Assembly: GCA_025093985.1 (NCBI GenBank)
Contig: JACAAK010000017.1
Coordinates: forward strand, 558,001 to 622,000
Length of the DNA: 64,000 nt
Direction of reading: 5' to 3'
Source: Calvatia gigantea
Lineage: Eukaryota > Basidiomycota > Agaricomycetes > Agaricales > Lycoperdaceae
Both the position numbers and the translations under genes were made by a program. Each line of letters opens with the position of its first letter. Within the stretch, counting starts at the first letter, position 1. This document shows positions 1-10,565 of the stretch, in pieces. The notes beneath the pieces were generated by a model. It was not told where the DNA came from and made no database searches. It saw only the letters and a program-made list of their open reading frames with translations.

Positions 1-1908
1 CTATAAGAAGACAAATGGCACCCCGTTGCCTTCACATCACGAACCCTATCACCAGCAGAACAGAATTATGAAATATATGACAAAGAATTGCTAGCCATTG
101 TCCATGCCTTGAAGGAATGGAGACACTACCTTTTAGATGCCGAAGAATGATTTGAAATCTGGACCAACTACAAAAACCTCAAGTACTACCAAGAGCCACA
201 AAAATTAAATGGACAACAAGCGTGGTGGTATCTGTGGCTGCAAGACTATGACTTTACACTATGACATGTGCCAGGAAAGACAAACACAAAAGCTGACTTG
301 CTATCCCGAATCCACCAAATGCCAGAAGAACAAGAAAGCAAGCTGGTTACTATGATCCGAGAAAGCTGGCTACAGACAGAAGGCGCAGACAGCACGGTAC
401 TTTTACAAGCAGAATTATTCATTGAACCAAACTTCCTCAGACAAATTCGAAGCCAAACCTGATGAGAAACAACAGTCCTAGCCGAACTAAAGAGGCAAGG
501 ATCACAGCTCACCAAAGATAATGGAGTTATCTACAAACAAAACAGTGCATATGTCCCACCTGACCAGAAGCTATGGGAAGAGATCCTAGTACAGTACCAT
601 GACATGCCAGACGCAGGACACCCAGGACAGCACAGGATGACAGAACTAATCAGCTGAGACTATTGGTGGCCATCAATATGAAAAGATGTAAAAAGATATA
701 TCCAAGGATGCCAAGCCTGCCAAAGAAACAAGCCAAGAATGACACTGCTCAGATCGCCACTACGTCCCCTCCTGATACCAAGTGGACCTTGGGAAGAAAT
801 CAGCATCGACATGATCGGGCCACTACCAGAATCGAAAGGAAAAGATGCAATATTAGTCATCGTGGACTGCTTCACAAAAATGATACGACTCTCAGCAACA
901 ACCATGGATGCGTCATCTAAGGACATTGCAAGGATATACTGAGATGAAATATGGAAGCTACATGGATTGCTGAGGAAAGTACTTAGTGACCAAGGACCTC
1001 AATTCGCATCGGAATTCACCAAGGAGTTGTTCAAGGGGCTCGGCATCAAACAAAACCTATCAATGGTGTATCACCCCCAAATGGATGGACAAACCGAACA
1101 CATCAACAGAGAAGTAGAGACCTATATCCACCTGTACTGCAACTATGACCAAGACGACTGGGTGGAGTGGCTCCCCATCACAGAGTTCCAGTACAATGAC
1201 AAACAGCATGGAGGAACACAGGAGACACCATTCTTCCTAAACTACGGAAGGAACCCATGGAAAGGCAAAAATGAGCTGGCAATGAACAATCCTGCTGTCA
1301 CAGCATTCCTAGAACAACTACAGCACACCTGAGACAATGCCTCATCAGCACTATGGACATACCAAGAAAAGATGAAACAGCAACACAACCGCAGTAGAAC
1401 CCATACCGACACATACCAAACAGAAGATAAAGTATGGTTAGAGAACACCAATATCCATACCAATCAATCATCAAAGAAGCTAGGCCAAAAATGGTATGGT
1501 CCTTTCCTTATTAAGGAAAAGATAGGAGAGGCAGCATATTGGCTGACACTACCAGATGGATGGGCCATCCATAATGTATTCAATGAACAGCTCCTGTCAC
1601 CAGTACACAAGGCAAAGTTCCCGAGTCAAAAGCTGCCATCACTGCCCGACCCAGTGATTGTCAACAATGAAGAAGAGTATGAAGTGGAAGAGATCCATGG
1701 ATGATGAAAACGAGGAAGGGGATATCAATTCCTGGTCCACTGGAAGAGGTATAGCAATGAAGAAGATACATGGACAGCAGAGTCCAGCCTGGAAAATGTG
1801 AAAGACACCATAAGAGACTACCAAAAAAGGCATCCGGAGGATACCCATAAAAGAGGGGGCAGAAAACACAAAAAAGCATCAAACAAGTAACCCAGACAAA
1901 GAAACTAA
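1..1908 (+). pseudogene. pol: Ty3/gypsy (family G1) pol, 3' part: RNase H, integrase, chromodomain
   Basis: The window opens inside the RNase H domain of a Ty3/gypsy polyprotein. Reading along: RNase H to about 310, the integrase zinc region (CQACQ-type) near 650-730, the integrase core from about 780, the GPF motif near 1500, and a C-terminal chromodomain at about 1670-1850 (VHW...YSNEEDTWTAES). The integrase triad looks intact: Asp in SIDMIGPLP, Asp in LSDQGPQF, Glu in GQTEHINRE. The reading frame is broken by several stops, mostly TGA (for example in RNase H near 148 and 262). Homologous codons in the other copies are CGA or CAA, so this is CpG decay. The pol stop TAA lies at 1906-1908. 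Family assignment is firm; the element is dead. Confidence 0.93.
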
Positions 1909-1914
1909 ACAGAC

Positions 1915-2226
1915 ATGCCTGCCTCCCAATCTAACCGCATTGCTATTGACTCCCTTGTCCACCCCACTCCCACCAGAATCTCCTCCCTCCCTTTTCCTGA
2001 ACCAGGCAGCAGCCGAGCACCTACTCCCCAAGGAACCTGCTATAACCTTGCAAAGACACCGTCTCCAGCACAAGGCCTCCTTGAAGCCCTGCTCAAGGAT
2101 GTTGATAAAGCAACCAACAGTGAAATTGAGAACATCTCTGCTCAAAACCGAAGATTGGTCATAAACCAACACATCACCCTTGCTACTGCATGCATCACCT
2201 TTGCCAACATGTATGCAGGGTTTGCT
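1915..2226 (+). pseudogene. G1 ORF3, 5' fragment
   Basis: This is the first third of the extra ORF that follows pol in family G1. The ATG lies six bases after the pol TAA and in the same frame. The product begins MPASQSN, has a Ser/Pro-rich N-terminus and then a predicted helical stretch (AQGLLEALLKDVDKATNSEIEN). This copy still has sense codons (RR) where the other copies carry TGA. It breaks off near 2226, where repeat U begins. I recognise no domain and do not know its function. It continues in the copies at 24929 and 43048. Confidence 0.75.
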
Positions 2227-3353
2227 TCACTCAGGCACAATAGATCACTTTTCACTGTGCTCTGAAGGCTGGGCAATGGCTAGTAGGTTCCTTGCCATGT
2301 CCAACACCTTAGAGGGAGTTTATATATTATTTGGATGCTTGTTACAACCTTAGTCTGACTGAACCTCAGGTTGCAACTTGGGCTAATACTTGAGGGCAAG
2401 TAAGGGGAGAGGAACTAGAGATGGTTAAGCATACCAAATACAGAGAGGTATATGTATGCTTAAATACAGAAGGAGTCATCCAGTTGAATGGATGGAGATA
2501 CTACATGAAATGTCCAATGACTATGGCACAGTAGTATGTGAGTCAGTGCTTGGAGATCACTGGGACTAAGATAGATAAAACAGGTACACAATAGAAGAGA
2601 ATAGAGGTGAGCATGGAGATGCAATGAAAATGGTGAAATCCACAACAATACTCATTATGACAAGATAATGATTACACAACTAGGAACATATTATCAAGCA
2701 AGGTACAAACTGGTAGATTAAATTGTGCACCAAGAGAGCCACAATCTGTTAGATTAGTGAAACATTGGAAATACAGGCAGATTCTAGGTATCTGTTTGTT
2801 CCAGGCTGTGTTTTAGCCCATTCTCTGGGTCTGCATTCTTCTCTAAATATGTAGAACATCTAAGATTTCAGACATCACATGAACTGTTCTCCTATATGTC
2901 CCTGTGGATTGCATGCACATGCATCTATATGCATCATTAGTGCTGAGTGATGTTCATTAATCTAATAATAGTGGCATTTCCTTGTGAACACACTAATCAT
3001 CCTTTTAGATTAAGTGCATCAGACTTATTTCTTGAGTCTAGGCTCATTGGAGGGGTCCTGTAGCTCTGTATAGATGCATTGGAATGGTTTTACTGTCTGG
3101 TCCAGCTGGAATCACAACTGGTCATATGGTACACTGTTAGAATTGCTTTTAGTTAAGCACAGTGGTCATTCCATAGCTGCCCCTATCTGTCATCAATGGC
3201 CATAGTGTTCTACAGTGATTGAGTACTCTTTTATTATACTGTTGGGCTCTTAGATTAGGTTGTACTACTACAGGAAGGTTCAATGTAATTATTAGATTAG
3301 GCTTGTATGCCTTAGATTAGTGATTTTCAAGTGTGAAAATGGCTTTGCCATTA
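2227..3353 (-). repeat. Unclassified repeat U, left (inverted) copy
   Basis: This stretch is the reverse complement of about 7356-8170, interrupted here by a solo gypsy LTR. Its outer edge at 3338-3352 is the palindrome AATGGCTTTGCCATT. It contains six exact copies of TTAGATTA/TAATCTAA (2749, 2958, 3005, 3250, 3292, 3312). No coding potential is visible. It could be a solo LTR of an unknown family or a non-autonomous DNA element; boundaries are good to about 10 bases. Confidence 0.7.
2340..2647 (-). mobile_element. Solo LTR of gypsy family G1
   Basis: This is a 308-base LTR in reverse orientation, TGTTGTGG...TTGTAACA when read on the minus strand. It carries the family's conserved CATCCA...TGGATG palindrome and TTAAGCATAC segment. 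It is flanked by ATGCT (2335-2339) and ATACT (2648-2652), a 5-base target duplication differing by one transition. It lies inside repeat U, and removing it restores the match to the right copy of U. Confidence 0.85.
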
Positions 3354-3473
3354 CAGCAGTCTAGTACTATGTCTGTAGCTCATTATCTCACTTCTAATAG
3401 TGAAGTACTCGAGACCCCATTTCAGCTATGAATAGACTGAACCAACATAGTAGTATAGGATTGAGATTCAATA
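3354..3473 (-). mobile_element. Copia LTR fragment (3' LTR remnant)
   Basis: These are the first 120 bases of a copia LTR read on the minus strand, including the CTATTCATAGCTGAAA block. The terminal TGTTGAAT has become TATTGAAT. The rest of the LTR is cut off by repeat U. A purine-rich tract corresponding to the polypurine tract follows at 3474-3490. Confidence 0.8.
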
Positions 3474-6400
3474 CTCCTCCTCACTTGAGGAAGGGAGATT
3501 AACACTTCAACATTCAAGTGGCAGCTTGCCAAGCTTTAATGTCGGAATTGAAAATCAGTCCAAGTTCTGGGCAGAAGAGATTGATTTTGGTTACACCAAG
3601 ATTCTTTGTAAAGATATTGGCAGGATTGTCTTGTGAAGACACATCACCAATAACAATTGTTCCATCCTCAACTAATTCTCACATGTAGTAGTAATGTATA
3701 TCCACATGCTTTGACTGTTTTTCAACAATGGAATTTTCAGTCCAGAATTTGGACCTATTGTTATTGCTATAGAGAATAGGAGTTGGATGCTCTATACCAA
3801 GCTTCTCCAGAAGCTGTGACAGCCATTTCACTTGTTGTGAAGCATCAGACAGTTCTTTGTATTCTGCTTTGGTGGACGATAGTGAAACTGTCTTCTGTTG
3901 CTGTAAAGTCCAGGTGACAGCACCAGATGTGATCATACAGACATTTCCCAAAACAGATTGGCAGGTCTCTGTATCTTGAGCCTAATCTGAGTCACTGAGA
4001 CATTCCAACATCACTGTTGGTTTCCCAGTATTGCCTTTATATCTCAACACATAGTTCCTTGTCATAGACAAGTACTTTAGTACATGGATTCTGACACAAT
4101 AGTACTTGGGTGTAGAGTTAGCAGCATGTTGTGCCAGCTTAACTACAGCAAAGGCTATGTCAGACCTAGTGCCAATCATTAAGTATATTAAAGAACCAAC
4201 CAATTGTCGGTACTTCTGATGGAAGGAGCCTATGGCAGTTCCCTTGTTTGTAATGAACTGGAAGCCAGTGGGTTAGTGTTTTAGCCATGGCAGACTACAG
4301 AACTTCAAAGTACTTTAAGACTTTGTCAAGGTACACAACTTGTTGGATAAAGATGTAATACTTGAAGCAATTCCTCTGGATTTTCATCCCAAGAAATTCT
4401 TTGCAAGGACCATGGTCTCTACATTCCCACTTTTTGGTGAATTTTCCCTTCAACTCTTTGAGGAAGGGAGAATCTTTTGGACCCAAGAAATTTACATTAT
4501 CAATGTAGACAATGGCAACAATCAGCTCATTTGTCTTCGAATGTCTGTAAAAATATACAGTGTAGTCAGATTTGCAGCAGGTAAATCCCAGCTCAATCAT
4601 TGATTGATGCAATTCCTTCCACCACTGGTGACTGGCTTGTTTAAGGCCATAGATCACTTGTTTCAGTCTCCACACTTTGCCTTCCTGCCTGGGAAGTTTA
4701 AACTCTTTGGGCTGTTCTATGTAGATCTCCTCGTCCAGTTTGCTGTAAAGATAGGCAGTTTTTATGTCAATACTATGTATATTCCAATCATAGATTGCAG
4801 CAAGTGTGAAGCCTACACATGTGGACTTGTAGCAGACAACTGGACTGTATAATCCCTTATAGTCAATGCCTTCAACTTGCAAGAATCCCTTCACAACTAA
4901 GTAAGCTCGCAGGTGGCCATCTAACTTTTGGAGGAAGACCCAACAGTTTCTCACCATCTTCCTACCTTTTGGCAAGTCCACTAATTCATATACTCCACAT
5001 TTCTTCAATGTGTCGAGTTTCTCGATACACATGGCCATCCATTTTGCCTTTACAGGCTCAGGAAGCTTTAGCATGTCATGGAAAGTTTCAGATTCTCCAT
5101 ATTTGGTATTGTGTACTATTTATATCAAGAAGTCAATCAACTTTACTCCTTTTTCAGCAACAAGCCTGTCAATGTCCATGTTACACACATTGTGAGACAT
5201 TGGATTATATTCAGGATGTTCAGGCATGGGTGGCAGTTCTGGATGAGGTAGTAACTCGAAAGGAGGTAAATCCTGACAAAGAAGAAGATTAAACAGAGGT
5301 AAATTAAAGAGTTGTGGCAGATACTGCTCAGCAATTGCCCTTTGTCTCACATACTCAGGATGGTTAGTCTGAGCTCTTCGTTCTCTGATTTTCTCTTCAG
5401 AAGGAGCATTGGTGTGAATGTGCTGTCTTTGCCTCTGCTGCTCTTGTTGGTGAGCTTAATTAAGTTTTCTCTTAATTGAGATTGGATGCCTGTATTCTCC
5501 ATAAGTGTTTCCTGGTTGAACAGGAGGCCTGCCTTGTTGTTCAGAATGATGTAGCTCTACCTTCTCAGGATCCACTGCACAATACTTCAGAGTGGAGGTG
5601 GGAAATTTCTTTTGAGATTTTTATTGTCTTCCCAATCTCTCTATTCTGCATACCATTCTTCTGTATCATCTTCTGGCTCCTCCTCAACAGTAGTTCTTTC
5701 CAGAGGTAGTGCAGAAGTAGGTGGATTTCCTGGTAAAGGTGTATATGAAGAAATGCTCTCCAGTAGTGAAACATGCCAGGGCTTAGGAGGTGTAGGCAGA
5801 GAAAACTTCAGTTTAGGATGTGAAGTTGGAGGTAAATGTGAAGGAAGTGGAACATTTCCTGTGTCATCTGAAGATGGCGGAAAAGGAGGTGAACTCTCTT
5901 CACTTCATGGCAGATTTCTCTCTCCTCTATGATTAGGCTGGTTACTGCTATCTGGCACTGAACTGATGTATTTAGGAAAGTATCCCTCATCAAATAAGGT
6001 GTTTGGTGATATGAAGATCACATTGCCTACTATGTGTCACATGAAGATATAGTTCTTAGAACCTTTGTAACCAAGGAATATCATTATCTCAGACTTCACA
6101 GATAATTTGTTCAGGCAGATTTCATCAGGTAGAAATACATATGTACTGCATCCAAACACATGGACATGGAACAAGCTTGGCTTTTTCCTTGAATAACACT
6201 CAAAAGGTGTTTTCCACTGCAGACACTGGACTAGCATGTAATTATATAAATACACAGCTGTGTTCAATGCAAATTCCCACCATGATTCAGGTAGACAAGC
6301 CTGAAAGCATAAAGCTTGTGCTTTTTTGTGTAGGGTATGGTTCAGTCTCTCTACTTGCCCATTCTGCTGATGTGCATAGGGAGCAGTGGTCTTGTGGGTA

Positions 6401-6883
6401 ATTCCATGTGCTGCAAACTATGCCATTAAGTGTTCATTGACATATTCTCCTCCATTATCAGTGTGGAAATGACAAATCCATATACCAGAGAGGTTTTCCA
6501 ATGCAAGAATCAGCTGAATAAGCTTCTCTAGAGCCTCAGACTTCTTGTAAAGGAGGACAACATGTGCATGAGATGAAAAGTCATTTAATAATGTCATAGT
6601 CTACTTATATTTGTGGTAACTTATAATTGGCAATTCCATCAAGTCTGAGTGACATAGCTCAAAGACTGAGGTGGCTCACTTGGAGTTCTTCAGAAAGAGG
6701 TTATTATACATTTTACCCCTTGCACAGCCATCACATAGAGGCTTCCAGGAAGATGGCAGTGAAATTGGTGTAATGCCTTCAATATGCTTTGGAAGTTTAG
6801 AGAGTGTGTGATCTGAGGAATGTTCTATTCGATGATGCCAGTCAATATAATCAGGTTGGCATAATGCTAATGCAACTGGCTTC
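3474..6883 (-). pseudogene. pol: Ty1/copia pol fragment: integrase, linker, reverse transcriptase, RNase H
   Basis: This is a decayed copia polyprotein read from right to left. It shows the GAG-pre-integrase/zinc region (6676-6883, CDGCARGK), integrase core remnants (about 6400-6670), integrase C-terminal part (6037-6267), a Pro/Glu-rich linker (about 5120-6030), reverse transcriptase (4295-5074, with YIDN where YVDD is expected) and RNase H (3679-4203). Several stops and frame breaks are present. Gag and protease are missing because an oppositely oriented copia LTR starts at 6884 within the pre-integrase region. The YIDN catalytic motif is itself a loss (Asp to Asn). Confidence 0.9.
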
Positions 6884-7355
6884 TGTTGAATCTCAATCTG
6901 TACCACTACATTGGTTCAGTCTATTTATAGCTGAAATGGGTCTTGAGCATTTCACTTTCAGAGGGTTGATAATAACAGACATCTCAAACTACAGACTATA
7001 TACAAGAGTAATATACTGCACTACTGTAGCTAGTTAGAGAACTCTGCATGGAACCTTCTAGTACATGCATCATATACAGTATGCACACTTTATGCTACTG
7101 GTAGATGGTATTACCTCCCTGTTTCAGGTTGTATGGTCATGTCACCTAGGACTTAGTATAAGTACCTTTATGTAGTATGAGACATGTATGCCCTTTGGAT
7201 AGGCCTTCTTGGCTATAAACACCTACCTTCATTCTTCGAACACCAGTCTCTACTTAAGTGTGCTTTGCTGCTACCTTGCCCTCCTCTATGGAGTTGATGG
7301 GCTGGTATAAGTCTCTCTGAAATCCTCTATGGATTTCCTCTTGGACCATACCCAG
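6884..7355 (+). mobile_element. Copia LTR, 5' part, forward
   Basis: It starts TGTTGAATCTC and follows the copia LTR consensus, including CTATTTATAGCTGAAA, for about 470 bases. It is then interrupted by the right copy of repeat U. A further 26 bases of the same LTR resume at 8661. The outermost end is absent because the next LTR begins at 8687. Confidence 0.8.
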
Positions 7356-8660
7356 TATAATGGCAAAGCCATTTTCACCCTTGAAAATTGCTAATCTAAG
7401 GCATACAAGCCTAATCTAACAATTACATTGAACCTTCCTGTAGTAGTACAACCTAACCTAAGAGCCCAACAGTATAATAAAAGAGTACTTGATCACTGTA
7501 GAACACTATGGCCATTGATGATGGATAGCAGTGGCTATGGGATGACCACTATGCTTAACTAAAAACAATTCTAACAGTGTACTATATGACTAGTTGTGAT
7601 TCCAGCCAGACCAGGTGGTAAAACCATTCCAATACATCTATACAAAGCTATGGGACCCCTCCAATGAGTCTAGACTTGAGAAATAAGTCCAACACACTTA
7701 ATCTAAAAGGATAATCAGTATGTTCACAAGGAAATGCCACCATTGTTAGATTAATGAACCTTACTCAGCACTAATGATGTGTATGGACATGTTCATGTAC
7801 AATCCACAGGGACATGTAGGAGAGCAGTTCATGCAACATCTGAAATCTTAGATGTTCTACATATTTAGAGAAGAATGCAGACCCAGAGAATGGGCTAAAA
7901 CACAGCCTGGAACAAACAAATACCCAGAATCCTCCTATATTTCCAATGTTTCACTAATCTAACAGGTTGTAGCTCTCTTGGCATGTGATCTAATCTACTG
8001 GTTTGTACCTTGCTTGATAATATGTTCCTAGTCATGTAATCATTATCTTGTCATAACAAGCACCCAAATAATATATAAACTGCTTCTGAGATGTTGGACA
8101 TGGCAAGGAACCTACTAGCCATTGCCCAGCCTTCAGAGTGCAGTGAAAAGTGATCTATTGTGCCTGAGCAAAGTAAAGTAATAAGTTCTTTTGAGATTAA
8201 CTGGATTAAGTGACTTGAGCTAAGGTTGAGACCTTTGTAATCTAAGAAGAAGACCTCAGCTTACTTGCAAAGTGAGCTTAGATTAAAAGCATATTGCATT
8301 GCTACACCCTGGTACTTGGAGTATCACAAGTGTAGGACAGTACACTTCTGGTCATTGACTTGATAAGGGTGAATCTTAGGGAGTACCTGAGGTTCTGTGT
8401 CTTGTTAACTTCTTAGATAAGGGACACGAGTTGCACTTTTTATAGTGTAACTTGACTTTACTCTTCTTAGCAAAGGTAGTTAGCTATTCTAGTGTTCTCT
8501 ATGTGTTGTTGTTTTGTGTTATTTTGTGGAATTGTCCCTCATATTGTCAGATTGCCTCCCTATGAACTTGTATTGTGCAGAAATCTTTAAATATATATTC
8601 TGTCAGCTTAATCTAAGCAGTACAACCCTATCACTCTTGGTATTCTATTTCTGCCTCTTT
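7356..8660 (+). repeat. Unclassified repeat U, right copy
   Basis: This repeat is inserted in a copia LTR. Its edge carries the palindrome AATGGCAAAGCCATT (7359-7373). Bases to about 8170 match the left copy in inverted orientation; 8170-8660 exist only here. Exact TAATCTAA/TTAGATTA octamers lie at 7392, 7412, 7699, 7746, 7955, 8238, 8278 and 8609. No ORF of note is present. I could not find a clear target duplication. Clustered short repeats near an end resemble transposase-binding repeats, but that is inference. Confidence 0.65.
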
Positions 8661-8686
8661 ACCGGGTGAGTATGACTACCCTCCAC
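8661..8686 (+). mobile_element. Remnant of the copia LTR split by repeat U
   Basis: The 26 bases containing GGGTGAGTATGACTACCCTCCAC match the late part of the copia LTR, which is seen reversed at about 8750-8777. They continue the LTR that starts at 6884, so repeat U is an insertion within it. Confidence 0.6.
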
Positions 8687-9231
8687 TGTTGAGAGAACGA
8701 GTAGACATCCCAATATAAGTTCACACTACCTAAGCGTGTAGGCGTCAGCGGTGGAGGGTAGTCGTATTCATCCGGGAGACGGTCCAGTAGGAGAGGCGTA
8801 TGGCAGCGGACATAGTCCAGCTTATGCCAACGTACTCAGAGAGTCTTGAGGAGAGGAGAAGCGATGCTTAGAGAAGCTAGCGTAGAGGATAGAAGACATA
8901 GTGTCTTACGCCAAAAGGCGTCGCATAGAAGCGTACATACTACAATGCTACATAAGGATATATATACTAATATCCCTGGTCTGTGCACTCTAAACCCTTA
9001 TACGGGTGAGGTCTAACTACCAGTAGCATAATTGGAGCATACTGTGTACGACGCATGTACTAGAAGTTTCCATGCGGAGGGTATAACCGACTACCTAAAG
9101 GGCGGTACAACTACTGCGTACGTAGTCTGTGATGGTCCGTTATCATCGACCCTCTGAAGGTGAAATACTCGAACCCCGTTTCAGCTATAAATAGACTGAA
9201 CCAACGTAGTGGTACGGAGCGAGATTCAACA
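8687..9231 (-). mobile_element. 3' LTR of hairpin-bearing copia derivative, copy 1
   Basis: It is 545 bases, TGTTGAAT...TCTCAACA on the minus strand, followed on the internal side by a polypurine-like tract (9232-9253). It is closely related to the LTR at 61439-61997. It is CpG-rich compared with other copia LTRs here, so it may be younger or less methylated. Confidence 0.85.
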
Positions 9232-10565
9232 CTCCTCCTCACTTGAAGGGGGGAAGATTAACGCTTCAATAATCTAGCGGTATTGAAACCAGACTTAGAC
9301 ATTGGAATCTTCAACAAAAGAGCGGCAGAGCCGAACATCAAATGTCGGAGTCATCAACGATCATGCGGATTTAACCAGCTTTTGAAAGTTGGAGAAGCAA
9401 TCCTATAGCGGAGAGGAATTGATGCTAGCGTTTGCTATGATGGCCATAAAGGACGCAACGACAATTGCTTTGAGCTATCAAATATCCTTTAACTCAACTT
9501 TTAAACTCCCGCGACTAACTCGCTGCGACTTTCGTCTAAGAGTAAGGAGTAGGAAAGCCTATAAAGGCTCCTCCAGAAATTGTAAACCGCAATTCTTTCG
9601 AAGCGTTCAACAAATCTGTTTTTCTGCGTAGGTGCGAAATACAAAAACCATTTTTGCTTATTCAGCGTGCGATTATTGTGAGATCAGGAAAGCGGCAGTA
9701 AAGCCAGCGTAACCAAGGCCGTCACTTTATGGTTATGTAGATCAATCAGCCGCGGCAGTCCTGTGAGCCGGCGAAGCAATGAAGCTACAAGCCTTGTTCT
9801 GATTTTTACTCGAACAAATTCCAAATTAATGGATTCGCAAATGGAAGTGGTCTCATGCAATTTTCCTCCATGCAAAAGGCATTTCGGCCGATGCGGATTA
9901 AGGATTCAGTCCCAAGGAATGCATACACACTTTTTGTTATTTCCCGTCAACTCCGAAAAGGAGGGTGGAACAGTTAAGTCCCGTATTTGTTTTTCCATAC
10001 AGCTCCGAAGAGGTGGGAGGATCTTGGAATTGACCCTGTATATTTTTCCGGACTCTCGAATTGAGGCGGATGGATAAATTCCATGTAGATGTTTTACCGT
10101 CGACTCACGAAGAGGCGGAAGGTTACATTCAAAACCTATGAAGTTTTTTCCTCGATCTTGTTAAAGAGAGAAAGGATCGTTAGACCCTATCATATTTTTA
10201 TCTTGCGAAAGGAATAAGTTCCTGCCATATTTTTACAGTCGACTCTTGAACGAGTATGAAGGAATATGTTCCTGATTTATTTTATCCAACAACTCGTAAG
10301 AGGTGGAAAGGTAAAATTGTAAACCTTATAATATTTTTTCCTACAGCTCGTTAGAGGAGGAAGGAATAATTTCCTAATGTTATTTTTGCCTAAGGCGCTC
10401 GTCATGAGACGTCGGCGGGGATAACTCCCCATTTGTTTTATCAGCGACTCGCGAGAGGCGATAGGAACAATTGAAAGTCCTATGAATATATTTTTCCAGC
10501 GACTGTGGCGGAAAGGAATATTTTTAAACCTAATATTTTTATCCAAGCGTCTTCATATGAAGGCG
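9232..10565 (-). pseudogene. Altered copia pol body, segment 1 (RNase H to reverse transcriptase region)
   Basis: The sequence is collinear with the copia 3' pol: the block after the polypurine tract resembles 3490-3560. It has been rewritten by many small insertions that create local hairpins, and no open frame survives. The short frames seen here (for example 10277-10546) are not credible genes. It contains the hairpin array listed separately. At 10565 it abuts gypsy G2 sequence, whereas copy 2 (61998-64000) continues with about 475 bases of copia RT sequence that are missing here. Confidence 0.6.
9940..10565. repeat. Tandem hairpin array, about 50-base units, copy 1
   Basis: Twelve to thirteen degenerate units can be counted, anchored near 9951, 10003, 10054, 10102, 10151, 10204, 10240, 10291, 10346, 10398, 10446, 10500 and 10548. 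Each holds a CTC...GAG mini-palindrome, then a second palindrome whose arms vary but stay complementary (AGGAATAAGTTCCT, ATGGATAAATTCCAT, GGGGATAACTCCCC, AGGT...ACCT), then a T-rich spacer (TATTTTT.CC). The first unit (about 9929-9975) resembles copia RT sequence near 4425-4475, suggesting that an RT segment was amplified. Confidence 0.75.

Noticed and set aside
10277..10546. An 89-codon frame within the hairpin array
   Set aside because: The repeats of the array generate it. Its residues follow the unit period and match no copia domain.
9940..10565. Regular repeats spaced about 50 bases, resembling a CRISPR array
   Set aside because: The repeats are degenerate, the intervals are themselves related, no cas genes are present and the sequence is eukaryotic.
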